A DNA stretch of 26,530 bases from Smittium culicis (GCA_001970855.1 LSSN01005855.1:1-26530); one strand, 5' to 3'; shown: positions 10,580-21,173, counted from the first letter of the stretch. A program made the numbers and translations. The notes: a model not told the origin generated them from the letters alone.

Positions 10580-13500
10580 TTATAGAGAGACCAGCTTGAT
10601 AGTATTTCCGCATGCCAGTGCAACAACAAGAGCATTACTCTTTTCGGAGCGACTTTCAATTATTTTCAGATCTTTAACTCTACCGAAGGGTAAAGAAAAA
10701 GTAGGCACTGATTTGTCAATTGAAAAAGGATTAATGTTGCTGCTACAGCTGCTATCGCTACCGGAACTGTTCGTATTGTTTAAGCTGGTAGTATAATTGT
10801 TGCTACCACTTTCATAAATATGATTTTTGTCCAAGTTGATGTTTTGGCGAGTTTCAGTTTGGAAATGAAAGGCTGAGTTTGATAATAAAGGGTTCGAAAA
10901 TCCTGTATTCTCAGAGTTTGGTTCGAGCTTAAAAAGATCAGAAGAGTTCATACTATTTTTAACAACGTTGTCTATACTTGTCGAATTTTCACTGCTAAAA
11001 ATGCTTTGTTGCATGTTGACTTTTGGGAAGTGATTGATACATAAGATTGAGGAATTGAAGATTTTATCAGTTTTTTTCGGGTACGAGAGCAAAAAGTTGC
11101 TTGGCAGTATTGAATCTGCCCTCAGATTCATTAATGGGATTTGGATGGGAAAGTTGATAGACCTTGGAAGCTGGTTGATTATAGAAGCAGATATTAGTTT
11201 ACCATTATTTATTTCTACCGAACCTACCATTTCAGTTGACTTAATTGGTTGTAGGTTATTGATTTGCTTTAACTCTTTTTTGGTGCTTTCGATCCATAGC
11301 CCAAGATTAAAAGTCCATATTTCCCACATATTATTAGAGCTCTGTTCAGTACTAAGGTCGCCTAAAATATCTTGACTCGAATCATTGCTATCGGTTGCTC
11401 TAAACAAATTTTCGTCATTTCCAATGTTTTTTGAGTGATTGTTATCTCGATTGGTTATTTTCTCTTTACTGAATAAAAGGAACAAAATTTCTAGTTGCGG
11501 GTATTTCTTAGCAAAAGTCTTAAGAATTTTAGACAGAAACGTGACTATCTTTAAGGATTTGATTGTGTTGAGTATCATAATAGCAATTAGCCTTAAAAGC
11601 GCAAATACCCAGTGTTTAATATCTAGCAGCGACAACCTTAATGAAGTTTGTTCGTGAACAGATAATTTCGGGAAACTTTTCTTTTGGTTTTTGTTGTCAA
11701 GACCATTGATGTTGTTACTGGAATTTGAATTGTGCTGTTTTGATTGAGATTTGTTTTGGCTTTGGTTCGGCGTATTAACGCTCTCAGATAAAAATTGTTG
11801 GTAGTTAGACACTCTTTTAACACCCAAGATGGTACCAGAATAATGGTCAAAATCGATGTGTCTGCAACCAGTTTGTAGAAAGCTAAAAATGAGGTCAATA
11901 TTTGAGCTTAATTTCACTAGATCACTGTTGCTATCACCTGAAGATTTAGAGGGCGATAATTCAACTTTAAAAATCCTGACGTGGTCCTTTGAACAACTTG
12001 AAGCCACAAAAAAGATGTCTTCTTGAGAAATGGAATCAGGATTTACGGCATTTGATTGTTTTTTATTATTGAGATTAAAAGGGATAGTTATAATTCTGGT
12101 TATTCTTCCGGTGTGATTATGTGTTAGGCAAGAGCTTTCTGAATCATCAGATATTGACTTGATAAAAATGTTGTTTTCACCATCTGCATTTTGGTCAGTT
12201 GGAGGCCAGTTATATGACATATTATCACTATTTAACTGCGAAGATTCATAAAGTTTTGGAGAGTATGAGGAATTGCTAAAATCGAAGCTGCTCGTTATGT
12301 CAGAGTTAAATCGGCTATCTACATTTATATCGTTTCTTTTACTAAAGTTGGAGTGAACTGAGCGGGTTTTAAGTGTCTTAAAAAGGTCAGAATCTCCAGA
12401 TATTATATCGACAAATTTTAATTGTAAGCACATTTTTTGGTCAGGGAAATAATCGTTTTTTGAGTAAAGTAAAATAGAGCCATTGGAATAGCCAGCTAAG
12501 AGATAGGTGGACAGTTTTCCATTATAAACGGCTAGTTGTGATAATTTTGATTTGATAATTCTGGTAAAATCAATAGGTTCTAATACAAAAAAGAAGAAAA
12601 AATAATTAATATAAATTGCAAGTTATAAATAAATGTGCTAAAAGTGCAAGTAAAAAACAATGAACCTTTTTCAGAATCGATTAAAATAGAAGAGTTTATG
12701 GCAGACAATGCACCACATGAGTGACCAGTATATATAGTATTGGAGTCAATTATGATAGAGATTACAGGCCCAACAAATTTAGCGTAGTAGAAGAGAGTGT
12801 ATAGAGATTTTTTTTCGAAATCAAATAGTGATACATGACCATTTTCGTGACCAATTAGTAAGACGAGGCTAAAATGAGAGCTGTCGATGCTTTTTAAGTT
12901 TTGGTTTTTTTCGGGGGAATAGATTAGAAAATACTGTTTTTCACTAATAATGGAAATGCTTTTAGGGTTGGTTAGCGAGTAAGCGAATTTGATAAAAGAT
13001 ATTTTACTCGAAGTGAAGAGGTGATTTTTCATGAAAGAGTCACCGAAAGAGGTAGTTTCAAAGTATCCATGTTGATAGGATTGGGATTGGTTTGGATTAG
13101 CGGTGCTTGAGATGGATTGGTAGTCGAATTTTTCATTATATGGTTCAATAATAAATGATATTTTTTTATTAAGGTTGGAATAAATGCCTAAATTTCCGTT
13201 TTCGGTTATAAAAGCTAGGTAGTCGCCTAAGTGGTTAATTTCTGTGCGAGTGACGAGTTCTTTTGAAATAATTTCAGACTTGTCCTTGAAGTAAATTGCA
13301 GAGCTTGTTACTCTTGGGTCAATATTAATATTGGCGAATGTGTTTGATTTTTGTAGATGGTGCTCGAAGGTATATATATCGTTGGTAAATTTAGAGAGGG
13401 GCAAATAGCCGGGTTTTATTAATGATGTGTTGTTAGATAATTTGAGGGTTTTAGAGATGATGTTATTTTTGAAGAAGAAGATATTCAAGTGGGCTTTAGT

Positions 13501-14178
13501 CCAAGATATTTGCTTTGGCTTGATTTTTTTAGGGGCAGTGTCGGGAGTGGAGTGGATGCTGTTACTACTACTTTCTGAAACGAGGCTTGAGTCAGAGTCG
13601 TCTTTTTTATATGAGGAAGATTTTTTTATAATGAGAGATTTAGTGCTGAGGTCTTTAGAATTGATTGACCAGCATAGGATAGAGCCAGATTCACTAATTC
13701 CGTAAATGGATAAGTTGGAGTCAACTTTTATGTCCATGATATCGACAGAGAGAGAGTTTGAGGATAAGGTGATTTCAAAGGGGATGTTCCTGTGGCTTAG
13801 TTTAAGGAGAGGCGATTTGAGTTTCAAGTAAGGGTCGAAATCAGCTAGATTAATGAGCTCATTTTTTATATCAGAGGTGTTGATATTTGTGAGAAAGTTA
13901 GCAAGGTATTTTTGGTATAGGAAACTATTATCGTTTAATTTGTTTATGGGTAAAGTTTTTCCTAGATAGTGTTTTGCGTACTTGTCATAGTCAAAAAAAG
14001 ATTCAGAGAATATTTTGAAGTTTAAAGTTTTAATTTTGATAATATACAGGGTAGAGCGACGGATGAAAGTCTCGGAGAATGTTGGGAGAAGAAGTAAAAA
14101 GGTATACAGGGACAAATCGATAAGGTATTGACGGAACGCTCCTTTGGTTATATCTCTATTTAATCGAATAGATTCCAT
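10580..14178 (-). CDS. WD40-repeat protein, possibly SCAP-like propeller (two exons)
   Basis: Two exons, 14178-12666 and 12579-10580, join in frame across an 86-bp intron to give about 1170 residues. The start ATG at 14178 has an in-frame stop two codons upstream. Near the N-terminus (about residues 18-36) is one hydrophobic stretch. Blade-like segments follow: SGSILCWSI, NGNLGIYSN, GHENGHVSLFDF, LLAGYSNGSILLYS (which reads across the splice), SSCSKDHVRIFKVE, and a last strand GNTIKLVSL. This suggests seven or so blades broken by long Asn/Ser loops. A hydrophobic insert near LLDIKHWVFALLRLIAIM lies within the second exon. The order, including GCRHIDFD then GTILGVKR and a WEIWTF segment, reminds me of the C-terminal propeller of fungal SCAP, which escorts SREBP from the ER. 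No sterol-sensing domain is present, so I treat that as a weak hypothesis; a general WD40 scaffold is the safe call. Confidence 0.75.
12580..12665 (-). other. Intron of the WD40 gene with unusual GTTCAT donor
   Basis: The donor reads AAAG|GTTCAT rather than the GTA-start seen at every donor in RNF121. The acceptor is TTGTATTAG. Removal joins a phase-1 codon (G + AA, Glu) and continues a WD-like strand into LLAGYSNGS. If kept, the frame stays open through the whole intron and stops on the TAG that contains the acceptor. Confidence 0.7.
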
Positions 14179-15773
14179 TAATTAGAAAACCAAGATATGT
14201 GTTTATGGGATAAGGAAGCTAGACGAATTTGAATGATGTATAAAGTGTAGAGCAGAATATGTACAGCTAGAGTGACTTAGTTCTAAATAACAAGTTGAGC
14301 ATATAATTAGAAAGTAAATTGAAATTAAAGAGCAATAACATTAAAAAAAGTCTCGCATCATTAAATCAAGTTAACAAGATTAATGTATAAGGATAAACAT
14401 TTATTTTCCCTCTGAAGATTATGTATATATTCGCTTTCTTGCAATATTTAATACTGTTAATAACCTTAAAATACTTCCGCTCTTTTTTTTTTTTTTTTTT
14501 TAGTAGCATCAATGCGAGAATCACATTCTTAAAGATAATTTCAGCCAATAAAGTCTTCCGAATACACAAGGAAAAAGCGAATTAAAAAAAGGAAATTCCA
14601 AAAGAAAAGAATAAATAAAGAAAAACGTTCTTTTGTATGCGTAAACGTCCACAGATATTAGATAAAGGCCTTTTTGGCAGCTCATGGAAGTAGATCAACC
14701 GCATTCGCCGTATATTTATTTTGCCTTTTAAATTTCCACTGCTTAAGCTCCAACCATTGCAAGACGCTGAGATAAACGCCGCTGTTGTACATAAATACTC
14801 GCAGCCCAAATCCTCTAGGCTAAAAAGACTATTTCTCTCTATAGTTTTTGTTTTGGTATAAGAGGCTGTTATATCTAATATTCGATAATAAATTAAGCGT
14901 TAATGACAAAAAATGTATGTATATATAGATAACGAGTCTGTCACTTGACTATTTATAAAGAAAGACTACTATTGGTTAATGAGTTGTATTTTCCAGCTGC
15001 CAATAGAATAAATAAATAAATCTAAAAAATTTGCGATTTGGATTCTATAGCTAAAAGGAAACTCCGATAAAGTATCCATTTTTTTTTGTTTGTTTGCTCA
15101 GAAAATTATCCCAATCGAACTATCTATTTTTTTAATGGTTGAATTCCACTTATAAAATATCCATTTTTTTCTTTTACATCAGCGAATAGTTGTCAGATAA
15201 AATTAGTACTTTTTTTCTATAGCTAGCCATTATTATGCTTAGTAGACTAACCTATTTCTGTCCAACGCACTTTAGCTAAATGGTTTATACTGATTCGCCA
15301 GAGATCTACTTTTGATTTATCATTTGCTGTCACGATTCAGTAAACCAATAATGATACGAGCCTCGAAACTATATTTTTTATTTGAGCCAAGTTATCTATA
15401 TTAGGCAGTTCAAAAACAGTCAATCATTCAAAGGGATAAGCTATAATCGTTTTATTTAAAGTTTCTATTTGTTAGATTGATTTTTATATTTTATTGTAAT
15501 TTAACATTTCTTCGTTTTAAGGAAAAAATGTCCAAAATAGTCGACTTGAAATAGAATAAAGTATATTTTTTATTAATTTTAGTTTAATTTATTTTATAAT
15601 AGATTAGTTTAGGCTATATTTTGAAAATAAAAAATGTCTATTATTTTTGATTATTGAAAATAAATGCGTTCATATAAAAGTTTAGGGAGGTTGCAAGAAA
15701 AAATATATATAAAAAAATAGTAGGTAATACTATAGTAATTCAGTAAAAGATTTAAAAATAAAAAGAGGGGTTT
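14179..15773. other. Intergenic region between WD40 and SRPR genes
   Basis: About 1.6 kb between two minus-strand genes. The small minus-strand frames at 14366-14569 and 14582-14809 have no recognised domain. A less AT-rich island at about 14636-14812 stands out against its surroundings but fits no RNA gene I know. A T18 run lies near 14485-14502. I searched here for an upstream membrane domain of the WD40 gene and found no frame that could encode one. Confidence 0.45.
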
Positions 15774-15779
15774 TTTATT
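15774..15779 (-). terminator. Poly(A) signal of SRPR alpha gene
   Basis: AATAAA on the minus strand begins 17 bases after the SRPR stop codon. It is close to the stop, so a downstream signal might be used instead. Confidence 0.4.
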
Positions 15780-15795
15780 AATTGAATTAAAAAAG

Positions 15796-17776
15796 CTAGT
15801 CTTTTAGAAGAGAATCAACAACGCTTGAAACTCTTATTCCTCTTAAATCGGTGTATGTTTGTCCAGTTCCAACAAAAATAATTGGTTTGCCTGTAATGTA
15901 AGTCATTGTCAGTGCTGCTCCAACTTTATCGTCAATCGTATCGAATTTCGACAGTATTATAGCATCTATGGTACGCTTAACGTGCGATGAAGAATACTCA
16001 ACAAGTGCCTTGTTAAACTTGGTAAGCTGTTGGATAGCTTCGTTTCCAACTAGTGCCTCTCCAACAAAAATTATCTTATCTGGATTATTCACTGAAACTA
16101 GTTTAGAAAGTGCTCGCATTAAGGGCTCATTGTCCTGCATTCTACCTGCCGTGTCAATTAAAACCACGTCGTACCCGTTAGTTTCTGCATACCCTACTGC
16201 CTCTTTAGCAATAGTCGCTGAATCTTTCCCATATCCACGCTCAAATAAATCAATCTTTGACTCGTTAGGCGATAATGCTGCCAAGTTTTTTACGTGTACA
16301 CGAAGCTGCTCGACTGCTCCTGATCTGAAAGTATCACACGCTGCTATCAGCACTCTCAAATTATTTTGCAAAAGCCAGAAGCATACTTTGGACAGGTTTG
16401 TTGACTTTCCAACACCATTAACTCCAACAAAAACTATTGAGTATGGTCTATGTTTTGTACTGTTTACATTTTGGATATCACGTAGCAAATCCGTTGACGT
16501 GCTTGGCGTTAGTATTCTACTTAATGTGTTCTTCATTGCTGGATGGATCAGTGATGATATTTTTTGCATTCCCCCTGCGCGAACGCCAACAAGCTCTTGT
16601 TGAACAGACTCTGCAATTTTCTTTGCTATATCTGAAGCCACATTCTTTTTAATCAAGTGCTGGCTCATTTGGAAAATGGGTTCATTTAAATCCTTATTTG
16701 TTAATACCCTGCCTGTTGTCAAGTTTTTAAAGAACGTCCCAATACTTCCATAACTCCAACTAGGTTGTGCTTCTGTATCTGAATCGTCATCTAGATTACT
16801 TGCATTTGAATTTTCCATTCCTGCAACTTGGTATGTACCATCGCTAGCTCTTTTTCCCAAAGATTTTGAGTCAATCAGACTATCTTTTTCTTTTTCATCT
16901 AGTGATTTACTTTCACTAAGACTGCTTTTTTCGGAAGCGCTAGGATTAAAGTCAAGCGATTTCATCATTTCTTTGTTTAAAGATCCATCGTTCCATACTC
17001 TGTTGGCTTTACCTTTAGATCCGCTTTCTGAAGCAGAAGCAGAATCCTTTTTAGATTTCTTACTATCCCAAGTTCTCATTTTTACGCTTTTTCGTTGAGA
17101 TTTTAAAAGGAATGGGGTATCAAATCCAGGGTCTTCTTCGAGTTGCTTTGGGTTACTCTTACTCATTTCTTCGATAAGCTCTTTGGAACCTTGCATAGTA
17201 TTTTGATATTTTTCGGAACTTTCAAAGGATTTGGGCTTTGTAGCCTTGTTTCTACGGTTATACTGATCTTTTGATTCGATAGCTTTGTATATTGTGTTGA
17301 ATTTAGTTTCGTAAAGAAAGGGGGAATCCGATACGCTTCTCAAGAAGTAGGATTTAGATTTCAAAATATCTTTATATTCGCCTATAAAAGAATTTTTTAC
17401 TACTTGTAATAGCTCTTCGACATACGACAATTGAAGAATTTTTTGGTAGGCAGCCTATAGAGTTAATAATTAATCAAAATGTTATTGAATTTAAAAAAAA
17501 ATAGTCCAAGAAAATTAAACTTGAAAAATGTTTTTAGACAATATATTTATATGAATGTTTAATAGAATAGTAATTTACGATGAATATTAAACCCAATTCG
17601 TTCGAAGCAGTCCAGTTTACTAGGTATTCGCCTACAGCGAATCTTTCTTTTTCATACATAGTTGTGTCGACTATATTTTTAAGCAGAGCTTTGATGGGTT
17701 CGTCTACTAGGGCTACAAAGGAGCAGGACCATAGAATAATTCCACCCTGGGTGGCGATAACAAAGTGATCGAGCAT
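15796..17776 (-). CDS. SRPRA: Signal recognition particle receptor subunit alpha
   Basis: This is the GTPase that docks SRP-bound ribosomes at the ER membrane through SRPR beta. Exons 17776-17579 and 17454-15796 are joined by a 124-bp GTAAAT...TAG intron, giving 618 residues, close to the animal protein (about 638). The ATG at 17776 opens MLDHFVIATQGGIILW, the family's longin-like start. The splice restores the conserved run ending FIAAYQKILQLSYVEELL. Residues about 110-290 are a Ser/Lys-rich linker with a conserved RVWND block near 218. The N domain follows, then the G domain: GVNGVGKST (410-418), DTFRSGAVEQL, DTAGRMQD (500-507), SKFD (568-571) and GTGQ (595-598). The G4 motif has Ser where most relatives have Thr. 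All catalytic motifs are intact; the gene looks functional. Like yeast and animal versions it should be a peripheral ER protein. Confidence 0.96.
17455..17578 (-). other. Intron of SRPR alpha
   Basis: The donor is ATC|GTAAAT and the acceptor CTATAG. The 124-bp intron separates the first 66 codons (longin-like start) from the rest. The join is phase 0, and the spliced protein aligns residue for residue with the animal protein across the junction. Confidence 0.9.
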
Positions 17777-19030
17777 TATCTAAAGAAGCGTAACGAAAGC
17801 TCTTAAATATATTTTGGTAAATGATTGTTTTAGTATGCGCTGTGCAATAGAATCTGCTGTTAAAATATTAGAATTAAAGATGAAATGTTTTCGTAGGTTA
17901 TTGATTTTAGAACCGCCAAAAAAAAAAACAGATAAAAAATCAATTTTAAATTTATACAGGAAAAATAGACACGATTAGAAGCTAACTAATGTGTTTATTC
18001 TAAGCTGGCTATTTTTTTTTTAACTTTTGATGTGCGAGTTTGAATTCATTGATATATTTTATGCAATGAATGCCCTAACTATATTACCCGCCAATAAGCA
18101 TCTAATATTCCATCTTCGGATAATCTGGCCAATGATTATTTACCACAAGTTATCTGGCGCTTTTCGATGCTTATTTCAATCAGAGTATTTGATTTTTAGT
18201 ATTCTGAGTACGCATTTTCCAGACCAAAAAAATAACTGCCATTCGCATCGAAGTGTTCTGTTCAGCACTAACAACCTTTTCTTCAGCGCTGCTGCTCTCC
18301 CACTGCGATTTTATTAGATCCTGCAGCTGCGCACTTAGTTAGATGCTGCTGAGTCCAGCGATATTCGTGCAGTACTTTTCATATTATATGCGCCTGGTAT
18401 ACTTTCTGTTTAAAACGCCTTTTCTGCGTTCCACCTTAATCCTTTCCCGCGCTGCGCTATTTAAAACAGCGGATTTATCGATTCGCGAGTAATTTAATAA
18501 TAATTTAATCATTTGCTGCAATTCTAATACAAGCCAATGATCATTTGAGTCTAGGAATTAAATTATTTTTGCTGATGCGGTTGGCTAAGTAAAGTATAAC
18601 AATAATAGTCTACCACCTGGGAAAGGGACTACGAGTCATTTTAATTGAGCAGGCTAGTATAGCTCGGAGCAAATACCCCCCCTCCCCCATTTGTTATGAA
18701 AGCCTCACAAAAACTTGAACTATTTTCTTATTCGCTAGTGATTTATTAAAATTGCTACATATGAGTTACTGGATATTATGCTTATTTAATATAGAGTATA
18801 GAGTTCATTGGACAATGCAAATGAATCGATCTTGAGTACGGTGAGCTCATTGGTATGTATATTAAGCTTCTGGAGAAATGGAAAAAGGCAAGTGGTTTAC
18901 CCAAAGTATACCTAACAACACTCATTTTATATTCATTTGTAATTAAACTATAAAGTCTAAACTTCTTCCCTCACTTTTAAAGCACACTGGCATCGAATCC
19001 TTTTTCTCACACCCCCCCCCCCACTATCAC
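17777..19030. other. Divergent promoter region between SRPR and RNF121
   Basis: About 1.25 kb between two divergently transcribed genes. A TAAATATA-like element on the SRPR side (17804-17811) lies about 28-35 bases upstream of the SRPR ATG, a possible TATA element. The middle (about 18090-18490) is less AT-rich, with CTGCAGCTGCGC-like palindromic pieces and several GCG-containing words, and carries one 96-residue open frame (18027-18317) with no recognised domain. A C-rich run is at 18677-18689. I see no RNA gene. Confidence 0.45.
19012..19022 (+). promoter_or_regulatory. C11 tract upstream of RNF121
   Basis: Eleven C in a row, rare in DNA this AT-rich, end 64 bases before the RNF121 start codon. 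It sits in a pyrimidine-rich leader just upstream of a TATA-like box. It may be a promoter or initiator element, or a slippage-prone microsatellite. Confidence 0.4.
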
Positions 19031-19038
19031 TATAAATA
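19031..19038 (+). promoter_or_regulatory. TATA-like box of RNF121
   Basis: TATAAATA lies 49 bases before the start codon, following the C11 tract. In AT-rich DNA such words arise often, so confidence is limited, but its placement suits a short 5' leader. Confidence 0.4.
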
Positions 19039-19086
19039 CATAACTTACCCTTTTTTCATTTCTGTTCCTATATTATATTTCTCAAC

Positions 19087-21061
19087 ATGAGTAACCAGTA
19101 CAAAAATTCCAATCTCGATCACAACGATTACGAAATATTCCACTACCCCAATAATCCTAGGTAATATAACCCTTTCTCTCTTCTTTTATTTAGCTAAAGC
19201 CTTATATCCTAAATACTAGCGATAAATTGGCGCACGAGCAAGCCAGATTTAAAGCCGCTCATAAAGGTAAATTGTATTTTATTTTTACACTCTACAATAT
19301 ACAGCCCTAATACATAACCAATTTTATAGGCCATGAAGGAATGCACACAATGATTTTTTTGATATTCTTCGGCTCCCTCTTCGCTTCCCCTATCATTATC
19401 AAATATTGGAGACGAAAAAGCTATCGCTCTTTCCAAATTGTAAACATTCTCCTCATGTGGTAACCCTCAGCTCTTATATACCTCTATACCTCTATATCCC
19501 TAGAGTATATCCTTAATTACCAATAACCCTCTTTCCTTTTTTTTTTTTACCCTCTTTGTACATTCACATAGGCTCTTCCCTGCTTTCTTGGCCTTCAATT
19601 CTCGATTTTTCCGCTTCCTATCTGCTTGGCTAATATTCTCTCTAATTAATTTTTATGGTAATCTATAATTAACTCTCGCTTTTTTTTCATTTTTTACTAA
19701 AATATTTTTTTATAGCTCCCTATCCTTCAATCGCACCGCAATTTTTATCTTTCGAAGCAATTTTACTTTTTACTTACTTTTATTACCCATTTTAATTATA
19801 TTTAGTCCTGTTTATCTCATCTAAAAAGCCCCTAGATGCAAAAACCCCAAGGTATCCTACTTTAATACATTACCATATTCTAATCTATTAAATTCACACC
19901 CTTTATATTCACGCTCTTTCTCTTCGATATTATATTAGATTTGTATACAAGTGGTTCTCGCTAATTAACAACGTCACTTATACCTCAACTATGATCGGAC
20001 TTGCTGTGTTTGTGATCCTATTTTTTAACCATTTCCAAAACGTTGAACTATTTTTAACTGTTATGAATATCGACATTTTGGTTATTTTCTATGGAGTATA
20101 CTTTGGGTAAGTATCTATTCTTTCTTTTTCTTATGAGCCCCCCTTAATCGCCTTTTAATTTTTATTTTTTTAATCGTCTTTTAGTATTATGGGTCAAGAC
20201 TTGGTCGATATTTGCATTGACAGAATATCCATCTCTTTAGGGGTAATTAAACGCAAATTATCAACACATTTCAGCACTTATACTTTGTACTTTTTACATC
20301 TAATCCTCGCTATTTAATCTTACACCAACTTTCCTTCTTTAATCATCTAGTACTATACAATCGCTGGGTTACCTAGCAAACACTTACCTAAAGACTTGTG
20401 TGCTATTTGCGGTTGCTCATTCGCCCCAAACATTCCGAGTTACAATGGAATGTTAAGTGAAAAAGCCGCTTCTGGATCTAATGACACTGAGAAAATAAAT
20501 GATACTGTCTATACTCTAAATTGCGATCATAGCTTCCACAATGGTTGTATTAGAGGTTGGTGTCTGATTGGAAAACGCGATATATGTCCATACTGGTAAG
20601 TCTTCAAATCTTTAATTAATTTAATTTAAATTTCAATGAATTATTAATTTACCTACCCTATTTTTTCCCTCATTTATCTTGCCCTCTTATAACCCTATAT
20701 CTTCATATAATAGCCACGAAAAAGTTGACCTTGGCCATCTCATGATGAATAAGTAATATACCCTTCTCTTTCTTTTTTTAAAAAGTTATACTTTTAATTC
20801 TTATTCTTAAATTAACAAAATATTATTACTGTTCTAGGTGGGATAAACAGCAGAAAATTTACTTGGCTGTTTTAGACTTTTTTAGATACGTTATAGCTTG
20901 GCAACCTGTAAATATTCCTTTTTTTTTTATCGCATTCCTTAAACTTTATCTTAGATATTTGTATCTCTTTACTTATCTTGATTTTCATTTATTTTTTTCA
21001 TGGTAAATAGATAACTCTGTTTGTTGCTGCAACAATCATTTCTTTATTTGGACTTAGCTAA
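19087..21061 (+). CDS. RNF121: RNF121/RNF175-type multi-pass membrane RING E3 ubiquitin ligase
   Basis: This predicted ER/Golgi-membrane ubiquitin ligase is encoded by eleven exons: 19087-19160, 19220-19266, 19330-19459, 19572-19657, 19806-19851, 19939-20106, 20185-20242, 20351-20595, 20714-20752, 20838-20907 and 21011-21061. Together they form 1014 nt, 337 residues (animal RNF121: about 327). All ten introns start GTA and end TAG. Hallmarks are HKGHEGMH (about 40-46), SSKKPLDAKTPR (117-128), VYKWF, GLPSKHL and AWQP near the C-terminus. Five or six hydrophobic segments lie around 47-66, 77-95, 97-117, 143-162, 165-187 and 320-336. The RING-H2 uses C220, C223, C261, H263, H266, C269, C282 and C285. 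The loop between the first two ligand pairs is about 15 residues longer than in animals. Every splice keeps alignment with the animal family, so the model is strong. The family's clients include misfolded membrane proteins; that role is inferred here. Confidence 0.95.
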
Positions 21062-21095
21062 ATTTATTTATTTTTACTTAGCTAAATCTATTTAT
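21053..21095 (+). repeat. Imperfect tandem duplication across the RNF121 stop codon
   Basis: A 19-base word starting CTTAGCTAAAT (21053-21071) recurs at 21077-21095 with one mismatch, a 24-bp unit. The first copy contains the last two codons and stop of RNF121. A third, more diverged copy may start near 21112. It looks like a local duplication that extended the 3' end. Confidence 0.6.
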
Positions 21096-21173
21096 CACTA
21101 TATTTTTCTTAAGCTAATGTTTATTATTTATAAAAACCTTAGTAAATACTTTATTGTTAATAAAATAAAAAAA
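21062..21173. terminator. Shared convergent 3' region with reciprocal poly(A) signals
   Basis: Only 112 bp separate the stops of RNF121 (plus) and the large minus-strand gene. AATAAA occurs on the plus strand at 21159-21164 and 21164-21169, about 100 bases after the RNF121 stop and directly next to the other gene's stop. On the minus strand AATAAA reads at 21125-21120 and again near 21072-21063, beside the RNF121 stop. The transcripts should therefore overlap at their 3' ends if these signals are used. Confidence 0.55.

Noticed and set aside
11034..11375. 113-residue plus-strand frame
   Set aside because: Shadow of the WD40 gene's second exon on the opposite strand.
14366..14809. Two small minus-strand frames upstream of the WD40 gene as possible extra exons
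   Set aside because: They do not encode membrane segments or WD strands, and the WD40 start has an in-frame stop just before it.
15968..16603. 211-residue open frame on the plus strand
   Set aside because: It is antisense to the GTPase domain of SRPR alpha and has no domain of its own; a codon-pattern shadow.
18590..18670. tRNA-like pieces (TGGCTAAGT, TAGTATAG)
   Set aside because: No B box or cloverleaf pairing can be formed downstream.
19690..19805. Separate exon in RNF121 starting after a TAG at 19715
   Set aside because: The frame runs into a stop, while splicing directly from 19657 to 19806 gives the exact family length through this segment.
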